A DNA stretch of 64,000 nucleotides. It comes from an uncultured Anaerolineaceae bacterium. Its GTDB lineage: Bacteria; Chloroflexota; Anaerolineae; Anaerolineales; Anaerolineaceae. Shown here piece by piece: positions 1 through 8,319 of this stretch. The position numbers and the translations under genes are program-made. Under the pieces are notes generated by a model that saw only the letters and a program-made list of their open reading frames with translations, was not told where the DNA came from and did not search any database. Each line of letters opens with the position of its first letter. Positions within the stretch are counted from its first letter, which is position 1. The DNA lies in the NCBI GenBank assembly GCA_937897615.1, contig CALCNO010000032.1, positions 62,001-126,000 on the forward strand, in the 5' to 3' direction.

Positions 1-1177
1 TGAGGTGTTCTACCAGTAGCTGCGCTTCTTGCACTGTATTATATACGTAAGCGGAGGCGCGTACCGAGCCGGTAATGCCGCGCGCGTGGAACCACGAATG
101 TACGCAGTGCTGCCCGGAGCGGCACATAATGCCGCGCATCTGGTCCAGCATCAGGGCGATGCGGTGCGAATCAATGCCGTCAATGTAGAAAGTGGTGATG
201 CCGCCGCGCAGGGCAGGGTCTGCCGGGCCGATGATGTGCAGCCCCGGCATGGGGCGCAGCCCCTCATCGAGCGTGCGGGTGACCTCCAACTCCTGTTTTT
301 GAATGGCCTCAAAGCCGATCTTGTGCAGGTACTGCACGGCAGCGCCCAGGCCGATGATGCCGGCATAATCCTGCAAACCGGCCTCAAATTTCTCCGGCGG
401 CGGCAGGAACTCGGCAGAATCGTAAGTGGAAGTTGCCACCGTGTCCCCGCCGACCAGGAAGGGTTCCATCTCATCCAGCAGCGCCAGCTTGCCGTAGAGC
501 ACACCGGTGCCGGAAGGCCCCATCATTTTATGGCCGGAGAACGCCACAAAATCGGCGTCCAGCGCGCGCACGTTGATCTGGCGGTGCGGCGCCGATTGGG
601 CGGCATCCAGCAGGACCAGCGCGCCGGCCTGGTGCGCCAGCTTGATCGCCTCGGCGGCCGGGATGGTAACGCCATCAAGGTTGGAGGTATGCCCGAGAGA
701 CACCAGACGTACCTGCCCATCGAGCGTCTTCGCATAAGCATCGAGGTCAAATGTACCGTCGGCATGCGTGGGCACAATGCGCAGCACAGTGCCTTTTTGG
801 CGGCACAGTTTTTGCCAGGGGATCAGGTTGGAGTTGTGTTCCTTGTCTGAAATGACGATGACATCGCCGGGTTTGAAAGAGAGAGCATTGGCCACCAGGT
901 TGACGCCCTCGGTGGTGTTGCGCGTAAAGACGATCTCTTCTTTTCTGGCGGCGTTGAGGAACTTTGCCAGAGCGGTGCGCGCCTCATCCACTTTTTGCGT
1001 GACCGCGGCGGCCAGATGGTGCATGCTGCGCCCGCTGCACGCCGGAAAACGCGTATAGTACTCGCTCAGCGCATCCGTGACCTGCTGCGGCCGCAGACTC
1101 TGGCAGGCGGTGTCAAAATACACCACACCTTTATCTGCAAGAAGCGGAAAGTCTTGGCGGATTTTGTTCACGTCCAT
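1..1177 (-). CDS. Cysteine desulfurase, SufS-like (3' end cut by window edge)
   Basis: This is a fold-type I PLP enzyme of aminotransferase class V. By family knowledge it takes sulfur from cysteine for Fe-S cluster or other sulfur transfer. The reading frame opens at an ATG (1175-1177 on the complement) and stays open to the window edge, giving about 392 residues without a stop. Visible landmarks are an N-terminal VYFDTACQSLRP, FTRNTTEGVNLV, the PLP-contacting segment LVLLDAAQSAPH, the Schiff-base lysine in FSGHKMMGPSG, and a late CRSGQHC segment that carries the likely persulfide cysteine. The tail GITGSVRASAYVYNT is also typical. The usual His-His-Cys is Gln-His-Cys here. No scaffold gene (SufU, IscU, SufB) is visible nearby, so SufS, Csd or another subtype cannot be settled. 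Confidence 0.88.
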   Translation of the reverse strand, partial: MDVNKIRQDFPLLADKGVVYFDTACQSLRPQQVTDALSEYYTRFPACSGRSMHHLAAAVTQKVDEARTALAKFLNAARKEEIVFTRNTTEGVNLVANALSFKPGDVIVISDKEHNSNLIPWQKLCRQKGTVLRIVPTHADGTFDLDAYAKTLDGQVRLVSLGHTSNLDGVTIPAAEAIKLAHQAGALVLLDAAQSAPHRQINVRALDADFVAFSGHKMMGPSGTGVLYGKLALLDEMEPFLVGGDTVATSTYDSAEFLPPPEKFEAGLQDYAGIIGLGAAVQYLHKIGFEAIQKQELEVTRTLDEGLRPMPGLHIIGPADPALRGGITTFYIDGIDSHRIALMLDQMRGIMCRSGQHCVHSWFHARGITGSVRASAYVYNTVQEAQLLVEHL

Positions 1178-1284
1178 TGTTGGCTGTACCTCGCTCAAAT
1201 GAAGGAATGACGGCGCTTAACCGAGTAAATTATAAACGCTTTGCATCAGGAACCCATGCCGCCGGTGGGGAAGGGGAGTGAACC

Positions 1285-2400
1285 TTAGCCGCTAATGCTG
1301 ACGCCAATGAGGCGCCCAATGCCGAAGGTCACCGCGGCCGCCAGCAGGCCAAAAATGACCATGCGCATGCCAGAATAGAGAATAGTACGGCCGGTGAAGA
1401 GGGTGATCACCGCGCCCAGGGCAAACAGGCCGATCACGCTGAGGCCAATGGAAATGTACACTGCCGTCATGCCGGAGGTGAAGATGAACGGCGCAACGGG
1501 CAGGATGGCGCCTGCGGCAAAGAGAAAGAAGGAGGTAATGGCGGCCTCCCAGGCGGAACCGCCGAGTTCCTCGGGGTTCACACCTAATTCTTCGCGCGCC
1601 AGCGTCTCTACGGCGGTCTCGCGGTTGGTCATTACCTGGTTGGCCAGGAGCTCTGCATTCTCTCGGGTCATCCCGCGTGACTCATAGATGAGGGTTAGTT
1701 CTTCCGTCTCTTCTTCCGGGGCGGTTTCAACCTCTTCCTTTTCTGTGGCGATCTGGTGAGCAAAAAGTTCGCGCGAGGACTGCACAGAGAGCCATTCGCC
1801 CAGGGCCATGCTGATGGCGCCGGCCAGCAGGCCGGCCACGCCGGCGATGAGCACGCCCTTGCCGGCCAGTGTGGCGCCGGCCACGCCCATCACCAGGCTG
1901 AGATTGGAGACCAGGCCATCATTGGCGCCCAGCACCGCAGCGCGCAGGGCATTGCCGCCTGCCGAGCGGTGGCGCCCTTCCAGTTGCATTAACACACCGC
2001 CGGAAAGTCCACCGCTCACGGCGCCGGTGATCTGGGTGAGCAGGCGCGCATGCGATTGTTCCTGTGCTTGCATGCCCATAGCGTTTTCCATGGCGTTGTA
2101 CTCATTGTTGCCGGTGGCTTCCATGTTTTGCAGGGCTGGCAGGATCATCTGCGGCCCAAACCGGCGCGCCAGGCGGATGAGGGTACGTGTGCGCCAGCTG
2201 GGTTTGTACTCCGGCAGGGTGATGCCGGCTTCTTTGGCGCGTTGCTGCCATTTTTCGGCATGGCCCACCTCGGTCTGGGAAATGCGCGCATATACCTCGG
2301 CCAGGCGTTGGTCTTTCTCGACCTCGGAAAGGGTCTGGTAAAGCAGGGCGCTGCTGCGCTCATCAAGATAAGCTTTGAGAATAGGGTTGGTTTTGGGCAT
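1285..2400 (-). CDS. mbfA: Membrane-bound ferritin / VIT1-CCC1 family transporter fusion (MbfA-like)
   Basis: This 371-residue protein joins two domains. Residues 1 to about 145 form a ferritin-like or rubrerythrin-like four-helix domain with di-iron ligand motifs, including E45-x2-H48 and E114-x2-H117. From about residue 150 to the end is a VIT1/CCC1 membrane domain, with VLGANDGLVSNLSLVMGVAG, an Ala/Gly-rich helix ending in MALGEWLSVQSS, and three C-terminal hydrophobic segments. MbfA proteins of this architecture are known to export Fe2+ and protect from iron and peroxide stress, so the likely role is iron or manganese efflux at the cytoplasmic membrane. It lies upstream of the cysteine desulfurase on the same strand, with a gap of about 107 bases. 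No Fur or Irr site could be recognised. Confidence 0.9.
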   Translation of the reverse strand: MPKTNPILKAYLDERSSALLYQTLSEVEKDQRLAEVYARISQTEVGHAEKWQQRAKEAGITLPEYKPSWRTRTLIRLARRFGPQMILPALQNMEATGNNEYNAMENAMGMQAQEQSHARLLTQITGAVSGGLSGGVLMQLEGRHRSAGGNALRAAVLGANDGLVSNLSLVMGVAGATLAGKGVLIAGVAGLLAGAISMALGEWLSVQSSRELFAHQIATEKEEVETAPEEETEELTLIYESRGMTRENAELLANQVMTNRETAVETLAREELGVNPEELGGSAWEAAITSFFLFAAGAILPVAPFIFTSGMTAVYISIGLSVIGLFALGAVITLFTGRTILYSGMRMVIFGLLAAAVTFGIGRLIGVSISG

Positions 2401-2539
2401 GGTGAGAACCTTTTGAATTTTGGAGTTCCGGGTTTACAACCGGGTTAAGATATTTGTTAACTGCATCATAACGCAAATTCACTACAATAATAGCTGTCTG
2501 ATGGAAACATCAGCAAATTCAAATCTCCTGGGAGGGAAA

Positions 2540-2998
2540 ATGAAGAAATTCGGTCATGCACTGATTCTTGTGATTGTGCTTCTCATGCTCATTGTACCAT
2601 CCGCGGCTAAGGCTATCTCAATCGATCCGCCGCCGCCCCCGCCGCCGCCCCCACCTCCGACTCCAACCCCGGTCGTCTATGAACCGGAATGGAGTTGGAC
2701 TTCTGCTGATGTGGCAGGGGAGTTGCTGCCAATGTGGAAGTTCGGAACTGCCCCGCACGCCTGGGAACAATTGCTGTCCACCGGATTGGATATTTCCGCT
2801 GCTGATACCATCTGCCTGACCTTCCGCAAGGGTCAGTTTGGTTGGACGGGCAAGATCTACCAACAGGTTGGAGAAACCTGGGTGCCGCTTGCCACCACCA
2901 TTCAATGGACACCCAACGAAGAAGGCCAAAAAATGGCCTGCGCCAAGGCCCCTTCAGCGGGCGTTTATGCACTCTGGGGATACTGGCAGGAAGAGTAA
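2540..2998 (+). CDS. Small secreted protein with an 11-proline run
   Basis: No known family is recognised. The start at 2540 is chosen because GGGAGGG lies just upstream and the protein then opens with a good signal peptide (MKKFGHALILVIVLLMLIVPSAAKA). An in-frame start at 2420 would put 40 extra residues before it. Mature residues begin ISID and run into eleven consecutive prolines followed by TPTP. The rest is a compact domain of about 100 residues with two Cys, containing KGQFGWTGKIYQQVGETWV and ending GVYALWGYW. The same domain pattern recurs in the secreted protein at 20053-20901. The 11-proline run should make translation dependent on EF-P. The gene is monocistronic, with a terminator right after it. 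Confidence 0.75.
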   Translation: MKKFGHALILVIVLLMLIVPSAAKAISIDPPPPPPPPPPPTPTPVVYEPEWSWTSADVAGELLPMWKFGTAPHAWEQLLSTGLDISAADTICLTFRKGQFGWTGKIYQQVGETWVPLATTIQWTPNEEGQKMACAKAPSAGVYALWGYWQEE

Positions 2999-3029
2999 CC
3001 GCCAGTAGCAAGGATAGGAGAAACGACAC

Positions 3030-3060
3030 AGGCCCGGGCTACTCCGGGCTTGTGTTTTTT
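3030..3060 (+). terminator. Rho-independent terminator after the secreted Pro-rich protein
   Basis: GC-rich arms GCCCGG (3032-3037) and CCGGGC (3044-3049) enclose a six-base loop and are followed by TTGTGTTTTTT. It lies about 30 bases after the stop codon of the upstream gene. Confidence 0.75.
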
Positions 3061-3128
3061 GCTGCCTGTTACAACAGGACGCCCGATTTTGTGATGAAAT
3101 TTCCCGCAACAGCCATTTTGTAACCGAT

Positions 3129-3156
3129 TTGTAACCGCCATCGTGTATCCTATAGC
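3129..3156 (+). promoter_or_regulatory. Putative sigma-70-type promoter of the acyl-CoA operon
   Basis: TTGTAA (3129-3134) and TATAGC (3151-3156) are separated by 16 bases, about 60 bases upstream of the first gene of the long plus-strand run. It lies after the terminator at 3030-3060, so it would be the operon's own promoter. The call is by eye only. Confidence 0.4.
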
Positions 3157-3215
3157 GGCACCAAATATTCCATATTTCGGGGTTTCCCCGCATTTCAATT
3201 AACAAGGAGTTTCGC

Positions 3216-3980
3216 ATGCGCTTAAAAGGGAAAGTCGCTCTTATTACCGGCGGAGCAGCCGGCATTGGCAAAGCCACCGCGCAGGTGTTTGCGCGTGAAG
3301 GCGCCAAAGTGGTGATCTGTGATGTTTCCGAAGAACTGGGCAATGAGGTCGTCAAGACGCTTGGCCCCGATGCGCAGTTCAACAAGGTGGATGTGACCAA
3401 TCGCGCCGAAGTTCAAAAATGGGTGGATGGCGTGGTTGCCAAATATGGCCGGGTGGATATTCTAGTGAACAATGCCGGCATCACCCGCGATGCGCAGTTT
3501 GTCAAAATGAAGGATGGCGAACTGGTCAAGCAAATGGGCGAGGATGCCTTTGACCTGGTGATTGCTGTCAACCTCAAGGGCGTATTCAACTGCGCGCAGG
3601 CGGTCACCCCTTACATGATCAAGCAGAACTCCGGCGTGATCCTCAATGCTTCCTCTGTGGTGGGCCTGTACGGCAATTTTGGCCAGACCAACTATGTGGC
3701 TACCAAGGCCGCTGTCATCGGCATGACCAAGGTGTGGGCACGCGAGCTGGGCAAATACAACATCCGCGTCAACGCGGTAGCCCCCGGTTTCATCATGACC
3801 GAGATGGTCGCCAAGATGCCCGAGGAAGTGCTGGCGGGCATGCGCGCCAAGACCCCGCTTGGCCGCCTGGGCGAACCGGAAGATATTGCCAATACCTACG
3901 CCTGGCTTTCCAGCGATGAGGCCGCTTACGTTCATGGCACTACCATCAGCGTAGATGGCGGCATTGTCATTGGCAGCTAA
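3216..3980 (+). CDS. SDR-family 3-oxoacyl-(ACP/CoA) reductase, FabG/PhaB-like
   Basis: This 254-residue classical short-chain dehydrogenase carries the dinucleotide motif TGGAAGIG (11-18), NNAG (85-88) and the catalytic set S147, Y160 and K164 in SSVVGLYGNFGQTNYVATK. It ends in the usual SVDGGIVIGS. Family members reduce 3-oxoacyl thioesters or oxidise 3-hydroxyacyl thioesters with NAD(P)H. With a thiolase, CoA-transferase and MaoC hydratase in the same operon, the substrate is more likely a CoA ester than ACP. It has a good AAGGAGT ribosome binding site and opens the run, 12 bases before the KAS III-like gene. Confidence 0.88.
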   Translation: MRLKGKVALITGGAAGIGKATAQVFAREGAKVVICDVSEELGNEVVKTLGPDAQFNKVDVTNRAEVQKWVDGVVAKYGRVDILVNNAGITRDAQFVKMKDGELVKQMGEDAFDLVIAVNLKGVFNCAQAVTPYMIKQNSGVILNASSVVGLYGNFGQTNYVATKAAVIGMTKVWARELGKYNIRVNAVAPGFIMTEMVAKMPEEVLAGMRAKTPLGRLGEPEDIANTYAWLSSDEAAYVHGTTISVDGGIVIGS

Positions 3981-3992
3981 GGAGGAGCAGAA

Positions 3993-4979
3993 ATGACCCG
4001 TCACGCTACCATTATTTCCAGCGGCGCTTATTTGCCAGAGATCGAGCGCACCAATGCTTCGATGGCTGAACGCTTTGGCGAAGTGATCGAGAAGTTTGAA
4101 GCCTCCTCCGGCATCAAGACGCGCTTCTACGCGCCGGATTCCTGGGCTACCTCAGACCTGGCCGCCGAAGCCGGCAAGCAGGCATTGCAGAAAGCCGGCC
4201 TCAAACCAGAAGACCTCGACCTGATCATCCTGGGCACCGACAGCCCCGATTACATCACTCCGGCCACCTCGGTGGTGGCGCAGTACAAGATCGGCGCCAA
4301 AAACGCCGGAACCTTTGATGTGGGCTGCGCCTGCGCTTCCTTCCCCACGGGCCTCAACATTGCCTCCGGGTTGATCGCCAGCAACCCCAACCTCAAGTAT
4401 GTCATGGTCATTGGCGCATACATGATGCACAAACTCGCCGATTGGGAGAATGATGTGATGTCCTTCTTCTACGGCGACGGCGCCGGCGCGGCCATCCTCA
4501 CCGCCAGCGACAAACCCGGTTTTGTTTCCTCCACCTTTGCAGCCGATGGCTCCTACCACAAACACTGGGGCATCTACTCCGGCGGCACTTTTGAACCTGC
4601 CAACGAGGAAAGTGTGAAGGCCGGGCGCACCAAGGTCAAACTGGTCACGCCCTTCCCGCCGGAAGTGAACCACGTGGGCTGGCCTGCCCGTATGCGCGAG
4701 CTGGCCAAGAATGGCAACTTTGACCTTAAAGAAGCCGATCTGGTGATCTATACCCAGGTGCGCCTCAACAGCATCAAGCTGGTGCAAGAGACCCTTGGAC
4801 TGCCTTTTGAGAAGGCCCATTATGTAATGGATCGCTTTGGTTACACCGGCTCCGCCTGCCTGCCGATGGCATTCAACGATGCCTGGGAGCAGGGCAAGGT
4901 ACATTCCGGTGATCTGGTTCTGTTCGTTGGTTCCGGCGTAGGCTACAACCAGGCCGGTTCCGCGTTCATCATGCCTTAA
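3993..4979 (+). CDS. KAS III (FabH)-like condensing-enzyme homologue lacking catalytic His and Asn
   Basis: This 328-residue thiolase-fold protein follows FabH from end to end: SSGAYLPEIERTNA at the start, FDVGCACASF around the nucleophile (C114), FYGDGAGAAIL in the middle and GSGVGYNQAGSAF at the end. In E. coli FabH the catalytic His and Asn lie in HQAN and HGNTSA, 30 residues apart. Here the aligned segments read YTQVR and FGYTGSA, putting Thr254 and Tyr284 at those positions, again 30 apart. Decarboxylative condensation of malonyl-ACP is therefore unlikely. It may catalyse acyl transfer or a non-decarboxylative condensation, or play a structural role beside the thiolase and DUF35 protein. 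It resembles the place HMG-CoA synthase holds in archaeal thiolase/HMGCS/DUF35 sets, but function is not proven. Confidence 0.8.
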   Translation: MTRHATIISSGAYLPEIERTNASMAERFGEVIEKFEASSGIKTRFYAPDSWATSDLAAEAGKQALQKAGLKPEDLDLIILGTDSPDYITPATSVVAQYKIGAKNAGTFDVGCACASFPTGLNIASGLIASNPNLKYVMVIGAYMMHKLADWENDVMSFFYGDGAGAAILTASDKPGFVSSTFAADGSYHKHWGIYSGGTFEPANEESVKAGRTKVKLVTPFPPEVNHVGWPARMRELAKNGNFDLKEADLVIYTQVRLNSIKLVQETLGLPFEKAHYVMDRFGYTGSACLPMAFNDAWEQGKVHSGDLVLFVGSGVGYNQAGSAFIMP

Positions 4980-4982
4980 CTT

Positions 4983-6293
4983 ATGGACACACAGGCTCTC
5001 TACCGTTCCAAACTGCTCAGCATCCCGGAAGCCGTGAGCAAGATCAAATCTCACGACCGGCTGGGGGTGGCGATGGCTGCCTCGGAACCGCCCGGTTTGC
5101 TTGCCGAGCTTGGTAATCACCGTGACCGCCTGGAAGATGTGCACGTATGGGTGTGCCTGCCGCTGGGTTCTTACAACTTTGTGCTCGATCCCAGCATGGA
5201 AGGGCACTTCTTTGTGGAGAACTGGTTCTACGGCGCTGCAGACCGCAAGGTACACGCGCAGGGGCGAGAGTCTTACATCCCCAATAACCTGCACCAGGCC
5301 TCCACACGCAAGTTGTACGCCAACAAGAACAAGGTGAACGTTTTTATCGGCACCGCCACCCCGCCGGATGCACGCGGCTACATGTCGCTCTCGCTGGGGC
5401 TGGTGCTGGAGCGCCAGCTCATTGACGCCGCCGATATCGTCATCCTGGAGATCAACGAGAACCTGCCTTGGACATTGGGCGATACCCAGGTGCATCTCTC
5501 TGAGGTGGACTATTTGGTGGAGAACACTGCTCCGCTGGCACAGCTGCCGGTGGTGCCGCCCAGCAAGGCTGAAGAAGCCATCGGCGGCTACATTGCCGAT
5601 CTTATCGAGGATGGCTCCACACTGCAATTGGGCATTGGTGGCATCCCCAACGCCATTACCCCCTTCCTGTTGAACCGCAAAGACCTGGGCATCCATACCG
5701 AGATGTTCACCGATGGTATGGTGGATTTGTATAACGCCGGCGTGATCACCAACCGCCGCAAGACACAGTGGCGCGGCAAGATGGTGGGCGCCTTTGCCCT
5801 GGGCACGCAAAAACTGTACGACTTCATCCACAATAATCTGGGGGTGGAGTTCCAGCAGGGGCGCGTTACCAACGACCCGTACGTCATCGGGCGCAATTAC
5901 CGCATGGTCAGCGTCAACACTGCCCTGCAGGTAGACATCATGGGGCAGGTGTGCTCACAGTCCATTGGCTACAAACATTTCTCCGGCACCGGCGGGCAAC
6001 TGGATACGCACCGCGGCGCTCAGCTTTCGGAAGGCGGGCGCGGCATCATTGCCCTGCGCTCCACCGCCAAGGACGACAGCATCAGCACCATTGTGCCCAT
6101 CCTCTCCGAGGGCGCTGAAGTGACCGTGCCCAGCCACGATGTAGATACCGTGGTAACGGAATTCGGCGTGGCGGACCTCAAGGGCCTGTGCCTGCGTGAC
6201 CGCGCCGAAGCGTTGATCCGCATTGCCCATCCCAACTTCCAGGCGCAGATCCGAGAAGAAGCCATGCGCCTGGGAATCGTGCCGCATTTTTAG
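4983..6293 (+). CDS. Acetyl-CoA hydrolase / 4-hydroxybutyrate-type CoA-transferase
   Basis: This 436-residue family I CoA-transferase is of the Cat1/AbfT type. It shows GIGGIPNAI (glycine-rich CoA loop), HTEMFTDGMVDL with the likely catalytic glutamate E240, and a GTGGQLDTHRGAQLSEGG segment typical of the C-terminal half. Enzymes of this kind move CoA between acetyl-CoA and short carboxylic acids through a glutamyl-CoA thioester. Here it would activate an imported acid or release the product acid. It starts three bases after the stop of the KAS III-like gene, so the two are translationally close. The exact substrate cannot be read from the sequence. Confidence 0.88.
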   Translation: MDTQALYRSKLLSIPEAVSKIKSHDRLGVAMAASEPPGLLAELGNHRDRLEDVHVWVCLPLGSYNFVLDPSMEGHFFVENWFYGAADRKVHAQGRESYIPNNLHQASTRKLYANKNKVNVFIGTATPPDARGYMSLSLGLVLERQLIDAADIVILEINENLPWTLGDTQVHLSEVDYLVENTAPLAQLPVVPPSKAEEAIGGYIADLIEDGSTLQLGIGGIPNAITPFLLNRKDLGIHTEMFTDGMVDLYNAGVITNRRKTQWRGKMVGAFALGTQKLYDFIHNNLGVEFQQGRVTNDPYVIGRNYRMVSVNTALQVDIMGQVCSQSIGYKHFSGTGGQLDTHRGAQLSEGGRGIIALRSTAKDDSISTIVPILSEGAEVTVPSHDVDTVVTEFGVADLKGLCLRDRAEALIRIAHPNFQAQIREEAMRLGIVPHF

Positions 6294-6308
6294 CAAAAGG
6301 AGAGTGCG

Positions 6309-6623
6309 ATGAATCCGTTGGTTGGCAAATGGCAGCAGCCTGAAGGACAGGCGTATGCAGGTTTGATCTTTACTTTCAAGGAAGACGGCACTTTTGAATC
6401 GGAATACGCTGCCATGGGCATCACCTCCGGTGGCACCTATCAGGTGAAAGATGACCTGATCTTCATGGATCAGAGCAAGCACAGCCTGGGCCTGGTGGGA
6501 AAATTCGAAGGGCGCTTCCTGGTGGAAAACGATACCCTCAAGTTGGGGTTTGGCAACCCCGGGGAAAAAGCCCCGGCGGACGCCAGCACGGGTCGGTTAT
6601 ATCTTAGAGTCAAGGGAGAATGA
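6309..6623 (+). CDS. Small lipocalin-like beta-barrel protein
   Basis: This 104-residue protein starts MNPLVGKWQQPEGQ. It alternates short beta-strand-like stretches such as LIFTFKEDGTFESEY, GGTYQVKDDLIFMD and DTLKLGFG. The GKW opening and the GTF/G-Y-V pattern are those of small calycin or lipocalin-like domains that bind hydrophobic ligands. There is no signal peptide, so it should be cytoplasmic. Its place between CoA-transferase and thiolase genes suggests it handles the acyl substrate or product, which is inference. It has an AAGGAGAG ribosome binding site. Confidence 0.65.
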   Translation: MNPLVGKWQQPEGQAYAGLIFTFKEDGTFESEYAAMGITSGGTYQVKDDLIFMDQSKHSLGLVGKFEGRFLVENDTLKLGFGNPGEKAPADASTGRLYLRVKGE

Positions 6624-6625
6624 TT

Positions 6626-7891
6626 ATGCCAGTGAAGAAACTTGCACGCGGCGTCGCGTTGGTCGGCGCAGGGATGAGCAAATTTGGCGCTTTCAAAGGG
6701 AAAAGCTCACGCGATCTCTTTGTGGAAGCCTTTACCGAAATGCTGGGCACCGTGGACAAAGGGATCGATCCGCGCAAGATCGAGGCGCTGTTCATGGGCA
6801 ACTTTAGCAGTGACCTTTTTGAGAATCAGGGCCATCTGGCTCCGATTTTGGCCAACTGGGTGGGCCTCAGCCCCATCCCCGCGGTGCGCATTGAAGACGC
6901 CTGCGCCAGCGCCGGTGTGGCTTTGCGCCAGGGCATTCTGGCGGTAGCCTCCGGGCTGCACGATGTTGTGCTGGTGGTTGGCGTGGAAAAGATGACCGAC
7001 CTGCCCACCGAGAAGGTGACCGATACCCTGGCTACAGCCGCCGATGAGCAATATGAGATCCCCGCGGGTTTCACCTTCCCCGGCTTTTACGCCTCAATGG
7101 CAACGGCTTATATGAACGCCTACGGCGCCACGCCGGAGACCTTCATGAAAGTCGGCATCAAGAACCACGAGCACGGCTCGTTGAACGAAAAAGCGCAGTT
7201 TGGACAGAAGGTTTCTACCCTGATGGAAATGCGCAAAGCCAGCGCTGCTAAGAAGGGCCTGCCCATCCCGGAATGGGCGGACGAGATGGCCTTCATGCAC
7301 GACGACCGCGCCAACCCGGTGGTAGCCTGGCCCATGCGCCTCTACGATTGCTCTCCCGTATCGGATGGCGCCGCCTGCGTACTGCTGGTCAGTGAAGACC
7401 TGGCCAAGAAATACTCCAAGCACCCCATTTACATAGCAGGAAGCGGACAGGCCAGCGATGGCGCACTGCACAGCCGCTCCACCCTCACCAGCATCCCCGC
7501 GGCCAAACTGGCCGGGGAGCAGGCCTACAAGATGGCCGGCATCAAACCCAAAGACATTGACTTTGCCGAAGTGCATGACTGCTTCACCATTGCCGAGGTC
7601 ATCGCTTCTGAGGACCTGGGTTTCTTCAAACCCGGCGAGGGTTACAAGATGGCCGAAGACGGCCAGACCAGCCGCGACGGCAAGATGCCCATCAACCTCT
7701 CCGGCGGCCTCAAATCCAAGGGGCACCCGGTGGGCGCCTCCGGGGTGGGGCAGGTGGTGGAGGTATGGAAGCAGTTGCGTGGCGAGGCCGGCCCGCGCCA
7801 GTTGCCGGGCACGTTGAAATACGGCCTGACGCACAATGTGGGCGGCACCGGGCAGACCTGTGTGGTGCACATCTTTGAGAGGAGAGATTAG
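6626..7891 (+). CDS. Thiolase family protein (archaeal-type acetyl-CoA C-acyltransferase)
   Basis: This thiolase has about 421 residues. The nucleophilic Cys lies in EDACASAG (C93 counting from 6626), the His loop is HDCFTIAE, GHPVGASG is intact, and the C-terminal segment is NVGGTGQTCVVHIF. The last segment resembles the archaeal and DUF35-associated thiolase group rather than the bacterial CxG type. The ATG at 6626 is preferred over the one at 6620 because GGGAGA sits eight bases before it. The next gene, a DUF35 protein, is the usual partner of this thiolase type. It probably makes or cleaves a 3-oxoacyl-CoA; direction is not readable. Confidence 0.87.
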   Translation: MPVKKLARGVALVGAGMSKFGAFKGKSSRDLFVEAFTEMLGTVDKGIDPRKIEALFMGNFSSDLFENQGHLAPILANWVGLSPIPAVRIEDACASAGVALRQGILAVASGLHDVVLVVGVEKMTDLPTEKVTDTLATAADEQYEIPAGFTFPGFYASMATAYMNAYGATPETFMKVGIKNHEHGSLNEKAQFGQKVSTLMEMRKASAAKKGLPIPEWADEMAFMHDDRANPVVAWPMRLYDCSPVSDGAACVLLVSEDLAKKYSKHPIYIAGSGQASDGALHSRSTLTSIPAAKLAGEQAYKMAGIKPKDIDFAEVHDCFTIAEVIASEDLGFFKPGEGYKMAEDGQTSRDGKMPINLSGGLKSKGHPVGASGVGQVVEVWKQLRGEAGPRQLPGTLKYGLTHNVGGTGQTCVVHIFERRD

Positions 7892-7893
7892 GC

Positions 7894-8307
7894 ATGGAAA
7901 ACCAATTCACCATTGCGGCATTCAACAATTATCTCAACGAACACCACCTGATGGGTTCGCGCGATACCAAGACCGGCGAGGTTTATCTGCCGCCGCGCCC
8001 ATTGAACCCCAGCAATTTCTCCACCGAGATGGAGTGGGTGGAGTTCAGCGGCAAGGGCACCCTGGTGGCTTTCACCAATATCCTCAGCGGTTCCACCGCC
8101 ATGATCGCAGCCGGCTACGACCGCAAGAACCCCTACACGGTGGGGGTTGTCAAAACTGCTGAAGGCCCGATGATCAGCGCTCAGATCCTGGGGGTCAACT
8201 CCTGCGACCCGGCGTCGGTCAAGATCGGCACCCCGCTCAAAGTGGTCTTCATTGACCGTGGCGAGGGAGAAGCCAAAAAGACCTTTTTGGGTTTTGAACC
8301 GGCATAA
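7894..8307 (+). CDS. DUF35 OB-fold protein with degenerate zinc ribbon
   Basis: This 137-residue protein follows the DUF35 plan: an N-terminal helix, a rubredoxin-like zinc ribbon region, then an OB fold (EMEWVEFSGKGTLVAFTNI and later LKVVFIDRG). In ordinary members the ribbon reads R-C-x2-C-G and C-P-x-C. Here those positions are D24, T27, N38 and N41 (SRDTKTGEVYLPPRPLNPSN), so all four zinc ligands are gone while the spacing is kept. Family knowledge: DUF35 proteins scaffold thiolases and HMG-CoA synthase and help shuttle CoA intermediates in archaea, and pair with thiolase-like aldolases in steroid degradation. It starts two bases after the thiolase stop. Confidence 0.85.
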   Translation: MENQFTIAAFNNYLNEHHLMGSRDTKTGEVYLPPRPLNPSNFSTEMEWVEFSGKGTLVAFTNILSGSTAMIAAGYDRKNPYTVGVVKTAEGPMISAQILGVNSCDPASVKIGTPLKVVFIDRGEGEAKKTFLGFEPA

Positions 8308-8319
8308 AAGGAGCACACC

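Noticed and set aside
4152..5831. A 559-residue minus-strand frame across the KAS III-like and CoA-transferase genes
   Set aside because: It spans two well-supported plus-strand genes, has no recognisable domain, and looks like a codon shadow.
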